Part shown: positions 22,610 to 33,410 of the stretch, piece by piece
Position numbering within the stretch: the first letter of the stretch is position 1
Layout of the letters: each line of letters opens with the position of its first letter
Source: Turritopsis dohrnii
Lineage: Eukaryota > Cnidaria > Hydrozoa > Anthoathecata > Oceaniidae
Reading direction: 5' to 3'
DNA length: 64,000 bases
NCBI GenBank assembly: GCA_027922465.2
Contig: BQMF02000260.1
Span: 248,001-312,000, forward strand
Position numbers and translations under genes: made by a program
The notes under the pieces: generated by a model
The model's database searches: none
What the model saw: only the letters and a program-made list of their open reading frames with translations
Told to the model about the DNA's origin: nothing

Positions 22610-24477
22610 TAGTCAGGGAGCAATTGGAAAAAAAAATATGATTTTACAACATATTAAGGGACAATGTAAAAAGTTGAAAACCTGTTAGACACATGTATCT
22701 GCTAACAAAAAATCTTTACTGGACATTAAAACTCCACCAATATAAAAAGTTATCAATAAAAACATGTTCGACAATTTTCTCAAATCTTTCCAGCTTTCAT
22801 CCACCATTTTTTATTTAATCATTCTTTTGCACGGGAATGAAATTATTATAAATCAGGGTGTTCGATGTTTATTCATTTGTATAAATAACTAAATTAGCTT
22901 GATAAATTTAAAGAAAGCTTTTTTTGTAAAAGTTAAAAATTTATAAAAATCTTTTAATATGTTTTTGGTGCAAAAAATAAATATGTTTATTAATCAGACA
23001 TAACATTTATTTCGCCTTACAAACCCCCGTCTCGAAAAATATATTTTCAAATCGAACGACATGTGGAGAAATAGAATGTTTACGTTTTTCACGCGTCCAT
23101 CAATCGCAAAATACAATCTTCACGACTTAAAAACAATTATTTTACTTTTATCAATTAATGTTTTTCTTGTCATTATGAGTTTTTTACGATTGCAGCATTC
23201 ACCTAAAAAGAAAGCAAAAAATGAATGCGTTTTTCATTATACTATGTATGATGCACAAAATTTACCTTTGAGAGGATTTACAAACAAATCATTGACTACA
23301 GCTAAAAGTGCTTGGTAAGTAAATTCGTAAATGGCCCAAACATTAGGCGATAATTTGTGTTCTTCCCTCCCTGCCTTTCATTCGTTCACGGGAAATGATT
23401 ACACCAGCGCATTTTATGGGATTGGGAAAGCTGCCGCATTCAAGAAATTATCCAATAGTGGTGAATTCCTTGAAGTTTTCTCAAAGCTTGGTAACTCCTT
23501 TGTCTTTGATGCAGATCTCTTTTCATCAATTGAACAGTTTGTGTGCAAGTTATATGGTGTCCAATGTTCCAACACTGATGAAGCACGATACCGGAAATTT
23601 TTAAGTGGAAAAGCATCTCCGGAACCACAACGCTTGCCACCAACCAGGGATGCTTTACTTTGCCACTGCAAGCGTGTATCATACGTTACTGCAATTGTCA
23701 AACGAGCTCTTAACGCAGATATAACAGTACCGCCCTTGGAAAACCATGGCTGGAAAATTCAAGAAGATAAACTGTCTATCGAATGGATGTTACGCAAACC
23801 GGCCCCCGGAGAGGTTTTAAATCTCTTGTCGTGCAGTTGCCGCCGTAATAAATGCTTGGCAAATAATTGTGCCTGCAAAAGTCATGGGCTTAAATGCACA
23901 GACATGTGTTGTTGTAATGGATGTGAAAACACATTAGATACATCAGATTTATCTTCAACGGAAGATTCTTCTTTTTCTGATAGTTCTGATGACTCGGATT
24001 TTGAAGAGTAAATCGTGAATTTATAAAATTTTCGACTCTTGCTGACTTTCAATATCACTCTTTCTTAAATAACTGTTAGTATTTTTCAATTACTATCTGA
24101 AAAAAAATATTGACAGACCTTTTTTTATCCTTACGGATGCCGTATGTGTAAACCCGGAAGAAAGTGTGACGTCATCAAAAGCTCTTTAATCCTTAACTCC
24201 GTTTCTTTACTTTTTTATCGCATAGTTATAAGTTTCATTATGCTTAGAATTTAACTAGCTTTCGATTGATGTATAAATATATGAAAAAAGTCGAAAAAGT
24301 TTTTCGATTTATTGATGACGTCATCATTATTTAAATTTGGTCCGGATTGACGAAATTGGTACTTTTCAAATGTCCGGTAAATGGATTTGTCATCCTCATA
24401 TAGCACTTGATTCAGCCAAGTAATCATTACAATGTCCCTCTTAAAATAAAAAAAAATTTCCAATTGCTCCCTGACTA
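22610..24477 (+). mobile_element. DNA transposon of a CXC-protein family, TSD ACA
   Basis: The inverted ends TAGTCAGGGAGCAATTGGAA (left, from 22610) and its reverse complement (right, ending 24477) are flanked by ACA at 22607-22609 and 24478-24480. Removing the element plus one ACA restores the YqaJ frame exactly, which fixes both borders. At 1,868 bp it is probably an internally shortened copy keeping the 3' coding part. A second member at 60382-63121 shares the end TAGTCAGGG, a 3-bp duplication and the protein. I cannot name the superfamily with confidence; Academ is one candidate because of the 3-4 bp target duplications known there. Confidence 0.88.
23331..24011 (+). CDS. CXC (tesmin/TSO1-like) Cys-rich protein of the 22.6-kb transposon, C-terminal part
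   Basis: 226 codons, probably the last exon: a Cys-rich open stretch precedes it at 23061-23318 and a donor-like GTAAGT sits at 23317. Visible parts are LPAFHSFTGNDYTSAFYGIG near the N-terminus, IEQFVCKLYGV, the NHGWKIQEDKLSIEWMLRKP block and a terminal Cys-rich domain with CSCRRNKC, CACKSHGLKC and CCCNGCEN, then an acidic Ser/Asp tail ending DSDFEE. The Cys spacing resembles CXC domains, which bind DNA in tesmin/TSO1 proteins. The same blocks in the same order occur at 60836-62150 (minus). Presumed role: transposition protein. No catalytic triad is identified here. Confidence 0.72.
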   Translation: MAQTLGDNLCSSLPAFHSFTGNDYTSAFYGIGKAAAFKKLSNSGEFLEVFSKLGNSFVFDADLFSSIEQFVCKLYGVQCSNTDEARYRKFLSGKASPEPQRLPPTRDALLCHCKRVSYVTAIVKRALNADITVPPLENHGWKIQEDKLSIEWMLRKPAPGEVLNLLSCSCRRNKCLANNCACKSHGLKCTDMCCCNGCENTLDTSDLSSTEDSSFSDSSDDSDFEE

Positions 24478-25409
24478 ACACTATAGCCAGACAAACTGGG
24501 TCAATAAAAGTGAAGACTACACCCTTAGTGGAAAAAATTATATTTCCCAATAAAAATAAATTGAACACTGAAGCAGTGAAATGGGGAATTAAGCATGAAG
24601 AGGATGCTTTAAAAGCCTTTTATGCTAAAGAAGTTTCCAAACATGTCGAATTTCGCACAGAAAAAGCTGGGCTTGTTATGCACAAAGCTAAATCGTATAT
24701 TGCAGCCACACCCGATGGTTACATGGTTTGTAAATGTCATGGAAAAATTCCATTAGAAATAAAATGTCCCTTCAAAATCAGACACAAAACAGTTCATGAA
24801 GGGGCAAAAGATTTGGATTTTTTAAAACTGTTAGAAGATAAAGTCACTATAAATCCAAGACATAAATACTTCACTCAAATAAACTCACAAATGGCACTAA
24901 CAGGAGCGGAGCAAAGCATGTTTATTGTCTGGACAACAAAAGACATCTTTACGGAAATATTAAATTTTGATGAGCAACATTGGAAAAATGTGGAGAACAA
25001 TCTTGAAATTTTTTTCAAAGCTTACGTTTGCCCCGCAATTTTGTATATCCGTCCGATAACCTATTGTGCCAAGTGTGACAAAGTTCTGTTAGATTCAAAA
25101 GAAATAAAGCCAGAGGAAGAGAAGGACTTGAACAGTATCCAATGCGATTTATGTTCTGCTTGGTTTCATTACAAATGTGAAAACATTCGAATAGATGACT
25201 TTGAGTGTGATCAAGATGTTGACTGGATGTGCTCTGCTTGTTTAGTTTCAATTAGTGGAGTATGAGTGAATATATAAGTAACTTTATGACTAACCATGTA
25301 TATTATACTATGTATTGTTACTCAAAGGATTTTGCAAAAAAAAATTTCAAAAACATTTACAATATATATAACTGATATACTTTATGTTCTTCTCCCTGTC
25401 AAATGCAAC

Positions 25410-27011
25410 TTATTCAGCTAGTGGTCTCTTTAAGTTAGTGAATGCAGCACAAACTCGAACAATACTACTAATGATAGGAATATGTAATATTGGCTGAGAT
25501 ATTTTGAGTATACGAAATTCTTTGATTCTTTTTATGGCTTGCTCAACATAAATACGAACATTGGCAATATTGGAGGTCTCGCGTACATCTTCAGCCAACA
25601 TCTGACTTCCTTTTGCAGCAGAAGGTGGTATGGCCAAAGTACATTGCATATATGCAAGATCTGTTTTAATTTTAAAGCCTCTGTCTGCCATTACTTGATC
25701 ATACGGTTCAAGGAGCTTTAAAAAGCCACTGTCTCTAACTATGTGTATGTCAGATGCACAACCACCATAGAGTGGAGATATCCAAGTTATGGCTCCATTT
25801 GGTGTAATTGACACTAGAAATTTTGATGTAACATGATGTTTATAGTCGCTCCACATGCATGCTTGAACATCAAGTGCACTAGGCGTATCAAAAAAAATTT
25901 CTGTACAATCTATGATGGTACGAACTTTAGGATACAACCTTCGAAAACAATCAGGAAGTGTTTCACGAATTCGTTTTCTAGATGGCCATATTATCAAATG
26001 ACTTAATTCTTTGTCAAGAAGAATAATCCATGTAATGATTATTTGAGACACTGTCCCTGAGGCTAAATTAAATCTAAATGCCAGATCATCAATCAAAAGA
26101 CCAAGACGGAGACACATCATTACCATAAGGAATTCTTGTTCTAGTGACAGTTTTCTTGAAGGACCAGTTTTTAACATTGGTAATAAACTTTCATTAATGT
26201 CTAAATCAGGAGACTGCAACAAACACTCAGTTAACTCAATGCTTGATTTTCTTTTGCGAAGACGTGTGGTTCTTTTCTGTCCATACCAATATTTCATCAC
26301 TTTCGCTTTTGGCTTAACATAATCAAACACTGCCTTAAACATTTCTGTGCCTTCAATGCCAGTAAAAGTTAAAACATCACTTTCCCTTGTTATCTGGATA
26401 AAATGAAGAGGAAAATTTGGCACAGGAACTAAGTCATCTGTACAAACACTTACATCCTTAGTTGATGCAGATGTATCATACAAAGAAATGTTTTCCTTGT
26501 CATGCTCACCATCAGTTCCTTCATTACAAACTCCAAGAAGATTGCTTGTATATGATGAAGGGGTTAATGAAGAGCATGGCGTAAATAAAAAATTACTTTG
26601 TATGACAGAGTCATCTAATGATGCACCTGTTTTATCAGTTGAAGAAGTTTCTGCACCACCTTCCTCAAAGTTCAAGGAAGAAGTAATGTTTAATCTTTTA
26701 CGTGGCTCTTTTCGAGCTTTTTTCTTTGCTGGAGTCCCTTGACTGTTCATTGTAGGTGTTAAAAATAATGTTGGATCAGGATTTTGCTCGGTTGGTTTTC
26801 CATCAATAAAATGGTTAGAGCATACACGTAAATCCTTAGGTGGGTTATAATCTTTTCTTCCTTTTCTGATAGCATTAACCCATTCTTTCATCCTCTTTAC
26901 AGGAGCTTTATGGAAACGTAATGTCGAAGTAACATTTGAATGAATTTCATAACGGCCAGGATAACGTGAATCATTATTACACACACCAACAGTACAACGA
27001 TGATGAGGCAT
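25410..27011 (-). CDS. ISL2EU transposase with N-terminal THAP domain and DDE core
   Basis: 533 codons, intronless. The N-terminal THAP zinc finger (CTVGVCNND, then CSNHF; residues 6 to about 70) should bind the element ends. A Ser/Thr-rich linker follows to about 200. The C-terminal DDE_Tnp_4-type core (about 290-530) includes IIDCTEIFFDTPS, SPLYGGCASDIHIV, MADRGFKI and YVEQAIKRIKEFRIL, where D, D and E are in the expected order. The frame is complete and no catalytic position is visibly lost, so this half of the transposon still looks functional. It converges on the YqaJ gene (stops 145 bases apart), so both 3' UTRs overlap the interval 25266-25409. Confidence 0.92.
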   Translation of the reverse strand: MPHHRCTVGVCNNDSRYPGRYEIHSNVTSTLRFHKAPVKRMKEWVNAIRKGRKDYNPPKDLRVCSNHFIDGKPTEQNPDPTLFLTPTMNSQGTPAKKKARKEPRKRLNITSSLNFEEGGAETSSTDKTGASLDDSVIQSNFLFTPCSSLTPSSYTSNLLGVCNEGTDGEHDKENISLYDTSASTKDVSVCTDDLVPVPNFPLHFIQITRESDVLTFTGIEGTEMFKAVFDYVKPKAKVMKYWYGQKRTTRLRKRKSSIELTECLLQSPDLDINESLLPMLKTGPSRKLSLEQEFLMVMMCLRLGLLIDDLAFRFNLASGTVSQIIITWIILLDKELSHLIIWPSRKRIRETLPDCFRRLYPKVRTIIDCTEIFFDTPSALDVQACMWSDYKHHVTSKFLVSITPNGAITWISPLYGGCASDIHIVRDSGFLKLLEPYDQVMADRGFKIKTDLAYMQCTLAIPPSAAKGSQMLAEDVRETSNIANVRIYVEQAIKRIKEFRILKISQPILHIPIISSIVRVCAAFTNLKRPLAE

Positions 27012-27098
27012 TTTATGAAGTTAATAATAGTTTTAATGAACTGATGATGAGAATTATGACTTCGTAATAGTATTTTTACTCGGGTTCAAAGTTCAACT

Positions 27099-27132
<34 letters not shown>

Positions 27133-27179
27133 TATCGGAAAATGACGTAAGATTTTCATAATGGCGCTTTAATGTCGAA

Positions 27180-28132
27180 ATACATTCCGTTAAATGCTGA
27201 GATGTCTCCGACCAAAAAAAACCAGAATACCTCACATTTATTCTCAGAATAACTCATTTGCTGCTCCGCTTTTTAGGAGGACGCGCGAAAAACTACTGTA
27301 ACCACGTGTGTATTTCGAAATTTTTTAATGTGAGTTATGCCCCCTGTATCGGAACAAAAAATTATAAGCAATTTAAAGGAAAGTTTATGAATTTATGTTA
27401 ATTTGATCATTGGTATGTATTCTGCAAAAGTAAGTTTATTTACTTTTGTTGGAAAAATATATTTACTTTACTTTACTTACTGTTGCTATTTATTTTATTA
27501 GGATAATTTTCCACAAAGTTGCTAAGGCTAAAATAACACCGCCATCTTTTAAGTTCTTTTGGAATCGTTGAAAAATTTATCTCTGAAACACGTGGAGAAA
27601 ATAAAGAAGAAGCTGACATTGGAAAAAGTCAAATTTATTTTTCCTGCTACACGAACATCGAGTAACCGAAGAATTATAAATAATATACATAAAGATGTGA
27701 CCATGTATTCTGGCCTGTACGTAAGGTGAGGAACAAATACACATGTTCTTATTAATGATTCAAATTTTAAACAAATATTTTGATGATTTATTATATATAT
27801 TAAACCAGTTTAAACAAATATTTTGATGATTTCCTTTTATTATCATTAGGTTGCGCATAATTCGAAAGTTTTAACAAACTTCGATACTTACACACGTTAT
27901 GAGGCGTTCCAATGGCCGTAACATGGTCAATAAGAGATGACAAGTCCCATGAGTTGCAAAAGTTGTTAGGGCATTTACTGGTTTCAGACGTTTTTCTTTT
28001 AATTATCTCCCACCTTTAAGTAGTCTGTTGGCTTGGCAAACCGAAATTACGGGAGTACAGAACATAGCGAATGGAGATTTTTTCGTATTTTGGTTCTTTG
28101 GTTTACCACCCAACTAAATAGACTAATGACAT
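27180..28132. other. Spacer right of ISL2EU
   Basis: AT-rich interval with an AT flank of the transposon at 27180-27181 and a duplicated stretch TTTAAACAAATATTTTGATG at about 27768 and 27809. No gene recognised, although the neighbouring Ulp1-like relic may start in its last part. Confidence 0.4.
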
Positions 28133-29030
28133 TTGGTGTCTTTACGCAAATTATGCCTCACGAAACTTATCACGGTCTGTGAAAAATCACGAATGAAGTC
28201 ATGTCAAACACCACCAAATGAAGTTTGCTTTATTGTCAATGTAGGGAAAAACCCTGATGGCACTACGTTTATGGGAAGTGACGGAAAGCCCGGATGTCAC
28301 TGGACAATGGCAAAACTTATCCGGTCAGGCAATGTATTACATACATTATGGAGACTCCCTTGGTTGGCACATCCCACATGATTTTGTTACCTACGTTGAG
28401 CAGTTGTCATCAGAACTGTGGGGAAGCAGAGGAATGATAACAATAACATAACCCAATATCACATGCTTCGGGAATGAAAAAATGCAGTGATTGCGCAGCA
28501 CTTAACTATCCACTTCAGTCTTGTGGAAGTGTATGTGGTGTTGTTGCAATTGTTATGGCTGCAATAGGGATATTGAAAAGAGATTATTTTGAATCTATGC
28601 TGACAAATGTGAACGGCCATACTGCTTTTTAAAAGACCCCACAAAGTATTCAAAAATATCTGCGACAGGTATTAATGGCATGGATAGCGGAGCATCATCA
28701 TGCAACTACGTCATATGTTACATGGTCAATTGTTTCCAACGAAGTTTCTGACTCAGATGAAGATGAAAACATTCACAGATGCGAAACAGCTGCTACCATC
28801 AAAAGTGAAAAGAATTCAATCACTAAAGAAAACTCCCTCCAACCAATGATCGATGATCGAATGTGAAGAGTGTTCTATATGGTTTCACTGGTAAAGTGAT
28901 TATATACAATTTGTAAAAAGATTGATTTTTCGCTGTGATTTCTTACAAACAAAACTTTTGTTTATTATATTAGGGATTGCGTGGGTTTAAATGAAGAACC
29001 AAAACGTTGGACTTGTGATAAGTAGTGTAC
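28133..29030 (+). pseudogene. Relic of an Ulp1-like cysteine protease with a C-terminal PHD finger
   Basis: Pieces in different frames but correct order. First is FIVNVGKNPDGTTFMG with GCHWTMAKL (catalytic His region), then HYGDSLGWHIPHDF (Asp region) in another frame, then LNYPLQSCGSVCGVVAIVMA (Gln/Cys region) after a gap with stops. Next comes a Ser/Glu-rich linker at about 28675-28866. Last is CEECSIWFHW, joined over a plausible GT/AG intron (donor about 28892, acceptor about 28973) to DCVGLNEEPKRWTCDK. The H-D-C layout is that of C48-type proteases often carried by eukaryotic transposons. PHD fingers on such proteins are known from mobile elements, so I read this as a decayed transposon gene rather than a host gene. 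Confidence 0.6.
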
Positions 29031-29980
29031 ATCACTTGAAAAAAAGAAAAAGAATTCGTAATGAAAAAACAATGATCATACATTGTAATTCTCTGTTATG
29101 CTGAAAGAAAAGAACACATTTTCGCACGCTCTCATTCGCTGTGTTTTCGACTCTTCTCCGTGTGTTTCAAAACACAAATCGGTTAATCCGAAATCCGAAT
29201 TCATGCAATTTCGGGTCGGAGACATCTCAGCATTTAACGGAATGTGTCGAAATCGTCTATATGCTTCCAGTTCACATTATATCAGGACGTAAAATACAAA
29301 TAAATCTTCAGCCTGTATTGATAATTAATTTTCGCCTTTGCACTGAAATCACAGCTTCAATGGTTTGCTGTTCCAAGCATTTAATTATACCAATCATCAT
29401 CATCAATCATAGCATTTTTTTGTCATCAACAAAAACAAAACAATATTTTTCTGTTTTTTACACGTTTCTTCAAAAGTTTTTACGAAACCTTTTAAGACAA
29501 TACTGAACTAAAACGATTTATTTCCATCACTTAACGTTGAATTCTCTTGAATCATTTTAAAAGCTAGTGGGAAAATCAAAAATCTTCTACAACCCATCCG
29601 CACTGACTGAAAAAACATGGCGTCTACTTGACTGTAGACTAGCCTCTATTCTTATCTACTTTGGCGGCTAGGTGAAAATTACATTCTGAACCGCGGCTAT
29701 AAAAGTGAACGGAGAAGAAGGAGAAGGAGAAGGAAAATGCCGATTTTAACATATATTTCGCCCTATGGGGAAATATATAAAAACTGTGTTTCGCCTGTGT
29801 TTCGCCCGTTCGTTGTTTCAGTTTGTTTTCAAAAAAACAAAATTATAATATTAAATATTCCCTACAGAATTCTGGCCTTGAAAAAATCATTCCGAAAAAA
29901 CTGGTCCCTTAATTTTTTGCTGAAAATGTGACATATATGGCCGCGTATTTAGTAGGCCATGTAGTAAGACACGAAACGAC
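29031..29980. other. Spacer with GAAGGA purine run
   Basis: Contains a GGAGAAGGAGAAGGAGAAGG purine tract at about 29714-29737. The open stretches here are AT-driven and not conserved in appearance. No feature recognised. Confidence 0.4.
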
Positions 29981-30145
29981 AGAAGATGAAGGCGGTTTAT
30001 TTTATAAAGAGCATCGAGAGAGAGTTGCTAATTATGTCAGAAAGTATGGCATTTCACGACACATGAGGCAGATGGTTTGAGAAGGTGATGATGGTATTGA
30101 ATATATAATACAATATATTGTCAACCGTGTTATGCGAGAGAAAAA
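29981..30145 (+). pseudogene. Second fragment of the unidentified protein seen at 13858-14097
   Basis: Reads ETTEDEGG, HRERVANYVRKYG, MRQMV, stop, EGDDGIEY. The minus-strand fragment at 13858-14097 has ETTQDE, HRERFAYCIG, MMRQIV, GEGDGGIEF at the same spacing. An in-frame TGA interrupts this copy. The family is not recognised. Confidence 0.4.
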
Positions 30146-30148
30146 GAC

Positions 30149-30400
30149 GGGGTGTATAGCTCACTTGGTAATACAATGGATTTGTAAAACAAGGGTGATA
30201 ATTGGTAGTAGTTCAAATCCCGGCACTGTAAAATGTGAATGCGATATGATCACTTATGATTGTGTATGATGTGAATGAACGAGTGCCAAAATTACACAAT
30301 CTCCTGTCAGTCTAGGATGTGCAAGTTCTGAGGTATGAATTTATGGGGGAGGCCCACATCAGTGAGTTTACTGCAATTCTAGCCTCGGTAAAATAAATTA
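30149..30400 (+). repeat. tRNA-Thr-like SINE
   Basis: The head resembles a tRNA: A-box TAGCTCACTTGG at 30156-30167, anticodon-loop-like TTTGTAA (TGT, threonine-type) and B-box GTTCAAATCC at 30210-30219. Acceptor-stem halves do not pair, so this is not a functional tRNA gene. A non-tRNA body follows for at least 150 bases, giving the usual pol-III-driven SINE layout. The 3' boundary is approximate. Confidence 0.65.
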
Positions 30401-31961
30401 AAACAAGAGGCCCATAGGCCTTAAGGTCAGCGCAAACTGTCTGCTGAAAAATCAAGATTATATATAATTACTTCACAATAAATCACTAGTAAGTATTTCA
30501 AAATACAGTTTGAGTAGTATCTGGTAAGCCCCTATTCGTTTCGTGAATATGCTAATCGTAAATGTAAATCCATTCGCCCAAAGACATATTAAAACCTCTC
30601 GTGATAAAAAGGGCCCTTGAATTTTTTTCACAAAGTCGTTGAATGAATAATAACCGAAGAAGCCTGACATTGCATACCGTACCTCTAATTATTTAATATC
30701 CGATCTAAATACATCTCATCTACACCAAAAACACAAATTTGCTTAGCCATATAACCTTTAACATGCGCATTTTTTTTCTAATGGATTCATCGAACAGAAG
30801 TTGCCTTAACTCAATATCAAGGTAAACGTGCGCTTCCGCAACAGTCAACTAAATCCTTTTCCTTATTAGTTCCAAGATTTTTGTGGCAGCATATAAACTA
30901 CATACGGTAATACGATACGCATCAACAGAAATTATATGGGCAAGAACAACTACAACTTTGATACTTTAATCGATTTTATTGAAGCCTCAAATTTGAGTTT
31001 TACAAGTTGGACTTTCCAGCTTTCACGTGTTCGGTTAATTACGAAGATGAATTTTCGTTTCTACCAACTAAGTGGTCCTCAGACGAGCTTAAATGAAGAT
31101 CTAATGCCAAGCAGTTGCTGATTACTAAATAAAAAGAGTACAACGTTATGTATAGCTGTACAGTACAACGCACCAATTCATTCTAATTAATTCCATTTAA
31201 CAAAATTCAGACCTTATAAAAACTTGAATTACAGCATCGTAATTTCAACTCTAATTCATACCTGAAGGGAAAATAGTTACTGAATTTCTCTATTTCATGG
31301 TGGCAGGTGAGTCAGTAATGGTCAATTAAACTCTAAATTTATCATTCCTACAAAAGGTAAAATTCAGTTCATGGAAATTCAATATAAATTTTTCTTTTCC
31401 TCTGGTTAAAAAGGAAATCTGAAATAAATTGTATTTTGTTTGATTTTCAAATATCTTTCATAATGGCACAAAAACGTTGAAAATGACAACAAATAGATGA
31501 TGTGCAGTCAATTTTTCTAATTCTGAACACAAATCAAATCCAACTGTCGGAAATTAAAAACACTGCATGTCCTAGACTGTCAATGAAACTAAAAGCCATT
31601 TCCACTAATGAGTATGGATGTGTCTGCTCATTGACCAACATCTTTTCGCATTCAGAATTAGGAAGATTGCTGATCATCGCTAACAACAAAAGACCAACAT
31701 TTAAAGTATCTCTGGTAGCTAGTTCACTACACACGCAGTTAAAAGAATTTGGGCAAAGGCATCCATAAGTATACAAACAATTCCAACTTATTACACAACA
31801 TTTTTCACAGCATGTTTTGTTTCACAAAATTTCACAAGGCAGAATTAAGCAAACTGTCTTGCTAAGAGAACACTCAGCTTCAATAAAGGTTGCTTCCATA
31901 CTAATGAAAATGTTAGTATTTTATAGACTAGTGGAACCAAACAAAATGCACCTAAAATTAA
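30401..31961. other. Spacer, no gene recognised
   Basis: Begins with AGAGGCCCATAGGCCTTAAG-GTCAGCGC, which resembles a repeat end (compare ACCTTACGGCGCTGACC at about 39182). The rest is AT-rich with no supported coding region. Confidence 0.4.
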
Positions 31962-32772
31962 GGCCACCTATAATTAATCATTCGTTCATAGTCTTCCGCA
32001 CGCATTCAGAATTAAAATTCAATAATTGCACATCGAGTTTGATTATTTATACATGAAAAAATAGGATTTTTCTTCTTTTATTGTTGCGAAGTAACCAATA
32101 TAATCTTGGAGAGGTAAAATCAATAAACGTTATAAACGTTCATAAACTATGTAGGATCTCCATCCTTGCTTAATCTTTTTATAACATGTTCACGCACAAA
32201 CGATTATCATAATACCCATTTCTTAATTTATTATATTTATTACCCTAGGGACTTTACGTTTTTATGTCAGTTTTTTACTTTTGCATTCGTTCATCAATCT
32301 CAAACAAGCACTCAAAAGAAAGACATAACAATTTTTTTTCAACAGAATTTTCACTTCACACTATTCTACACAGGCCATCTGGTACGTTTATTACTTACTA
32401 TATACATAATTATTTCAAATTTAAGTTCAAGATTTTTTCAATTAGTTTTTTCCACAATTTTTCAATTTCAGATTTTTTTTTCAGATTCAATTTTTTCATT
32501 TTTAGTTTGAACTACGCAATCATTACGTTACAAACACGGTCTACTGAATTAGTTGCAAATCCCCACAAACTATATACATAACCAAAAATTGTTGATAAGC
32601 TTCAATACCAATGAGCTTCTGTTCCAAATTTTATCAGGTGTTTATAAAACTTTTGTTAACTTGCGGAATGTCAAATTTGTTTACAGAATGCAAAGCGCCC
32701 TTGAAAAACCCATTAGTTTATGTTCTGTATATATTTTATAAATAACAAGTTTTAAAAAGGAGCAATGGAATA

Positions 32773-33410
32773 CCTTAAGACACTAAATTAAGCCGCGTAC
32801 TTAATTAAGCCGCACAACAAAGAATGCGGCTTAATTAAATGTGGCTTAATTAATTACGCGGCTTAAAATAATGCGGCTTAATTAACACTCATACAAAGAA
32901 AAAATAAAAAACATGGAAATTATGGAAATTGTGATAACATGATCATGATAACACTATGTAACTACTTCACGTCAGCTATTTTGAAAGAGTTAATTGGAAA
33001 TCCGAATTTGGATGTCACAACTATCTCGGTCGACCTACGATTGACAACGCTGAAGCCTATCCATTTTGAGACACTTAAAAAGATTTTTAGCTTTTTTGAT
33101 ACAGAAGATGGCAAAAAGATAATAATATCTGGATTTCGATCAGCTGGTATCATCCAAGCCATCGAAAAAGCACGTGCGGGGGAACATTCTTTAATAGATC
33201 CATACATGTAATTTTCATGTTGAAGAGAATGTCTTCATTGCAAAAATGAATTTATCTGTTTTTGTTTCTCAAGTATTTTTCCCTTAGGCCTTGGGTGCGT
33301 CTTAATTAATACACATTTTTTCACAACATAAGTACAGTGCGGCTTAATTAATGCGCAGCTTAATTTTGTCCATCTTAATTAAGTACGCGGCTTAATTTAG
33401 TGTCTTAAGG
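32773..33410 (+). mobile_element. Internally deleted pogo/Tigger-type element, TSD TA
   Basis: The ends CCTTAAGACACTAAATTAAG (left) and inverse (right) are flanked by TA at 32771-32772 and 33411-33412. The motif GCGGCTTAATTA and variants recurs several times next to each end. It keeps only the transposase C-terminus. Confidence 0.85.
32939..33211 (+). pseudogene. C-terminal remnant of a pogo-type DDE transposase
   Basis: About 80 codons with the run DVTTISVDLRLTTLKP and then FRSAGIIQAIEKARAGEHS. The same block (DVTTIKVDLRLSTLKP, GWKAAGITDTVNQTRAE) ends the transposase at 46798-47241. The N-terminal and catalytic parts are missing, so this copy depends on a full element elsewhere. Confidence 0.8.

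Larger units (their letters stand above)
16313..25265 (+). pseudogene. ISL2EU second protein: SAP-SWIM-YqaJ nuclease-PHD, split by two transposons
   Basis: Three in-frame pieces: 16313-16696, 21823-22609 and 24481-25265 (651 codons). Order of domains: an N-terminal SAP-like helix pair (LTVEQLTDYLTVRGL, KKVELVARAF); a SWIM zinc finger (CSCMAG, then CNHV, about 21985-22030); and a YqaJ/lambda-exonuclease-like PD-(D/E)XK fold. That fold starts at WFEMRQGRLTAS and has GIKHEEDALKAF, ATPDGY and LEIKCPF as active-site segments. Last is a C-terminal PHD finger (CAKCDK, CDLCSAWFHYKC, WMCSAC). I chose ATG 16313 because the SAP region follows it directly. Inference: a DNA end-processing partner of the transposase. 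Each insertion duplicated 5 or 3 bases and nothing else is broken, so the gene was intact until recently. Confidence 0.88.
16095..27179. mobile_element. ISL2EU-type DNA transposon, host of two later insertions
   Basis: The terminal inverted repeats are 16095-16177 and 27084-27179. They start TTCGACATTAAAGCGCCATT, contain a long G/C homopolymer (15 G left, 32 C right) and end CAAGTTGAACTTTGAAC. Both ends are flanked by AT, consistent with a 2-bp AT target duplication. Inside are two convergent genes: a THAP/DDE transposase (minus) and a YqaJ-type nuclease protein (plus). This two-protein organisation, transposase plus YqaJ protein, is what is described for the ISL2EU (IS4EU) superfamily. Without the Ty3 and CXC elements inside it, the element would be about 4.1 kb. 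Confidence 0.88.

Noticed and set aside
30149..30230. Functional tRNA-Thr gene
   Set aside because: A and B boxes and an anticodon-like loop are present, but the acceptor stem halves do not pair and a non-tRNA body follows, so SINE is the better reading.
32166..32581. Overlapping Phe/Ser-rich ORFs of 105-114 codons
   Set aside because: They come from TTTTC-rich low-complexity sequence inside the Harbinger-type element.
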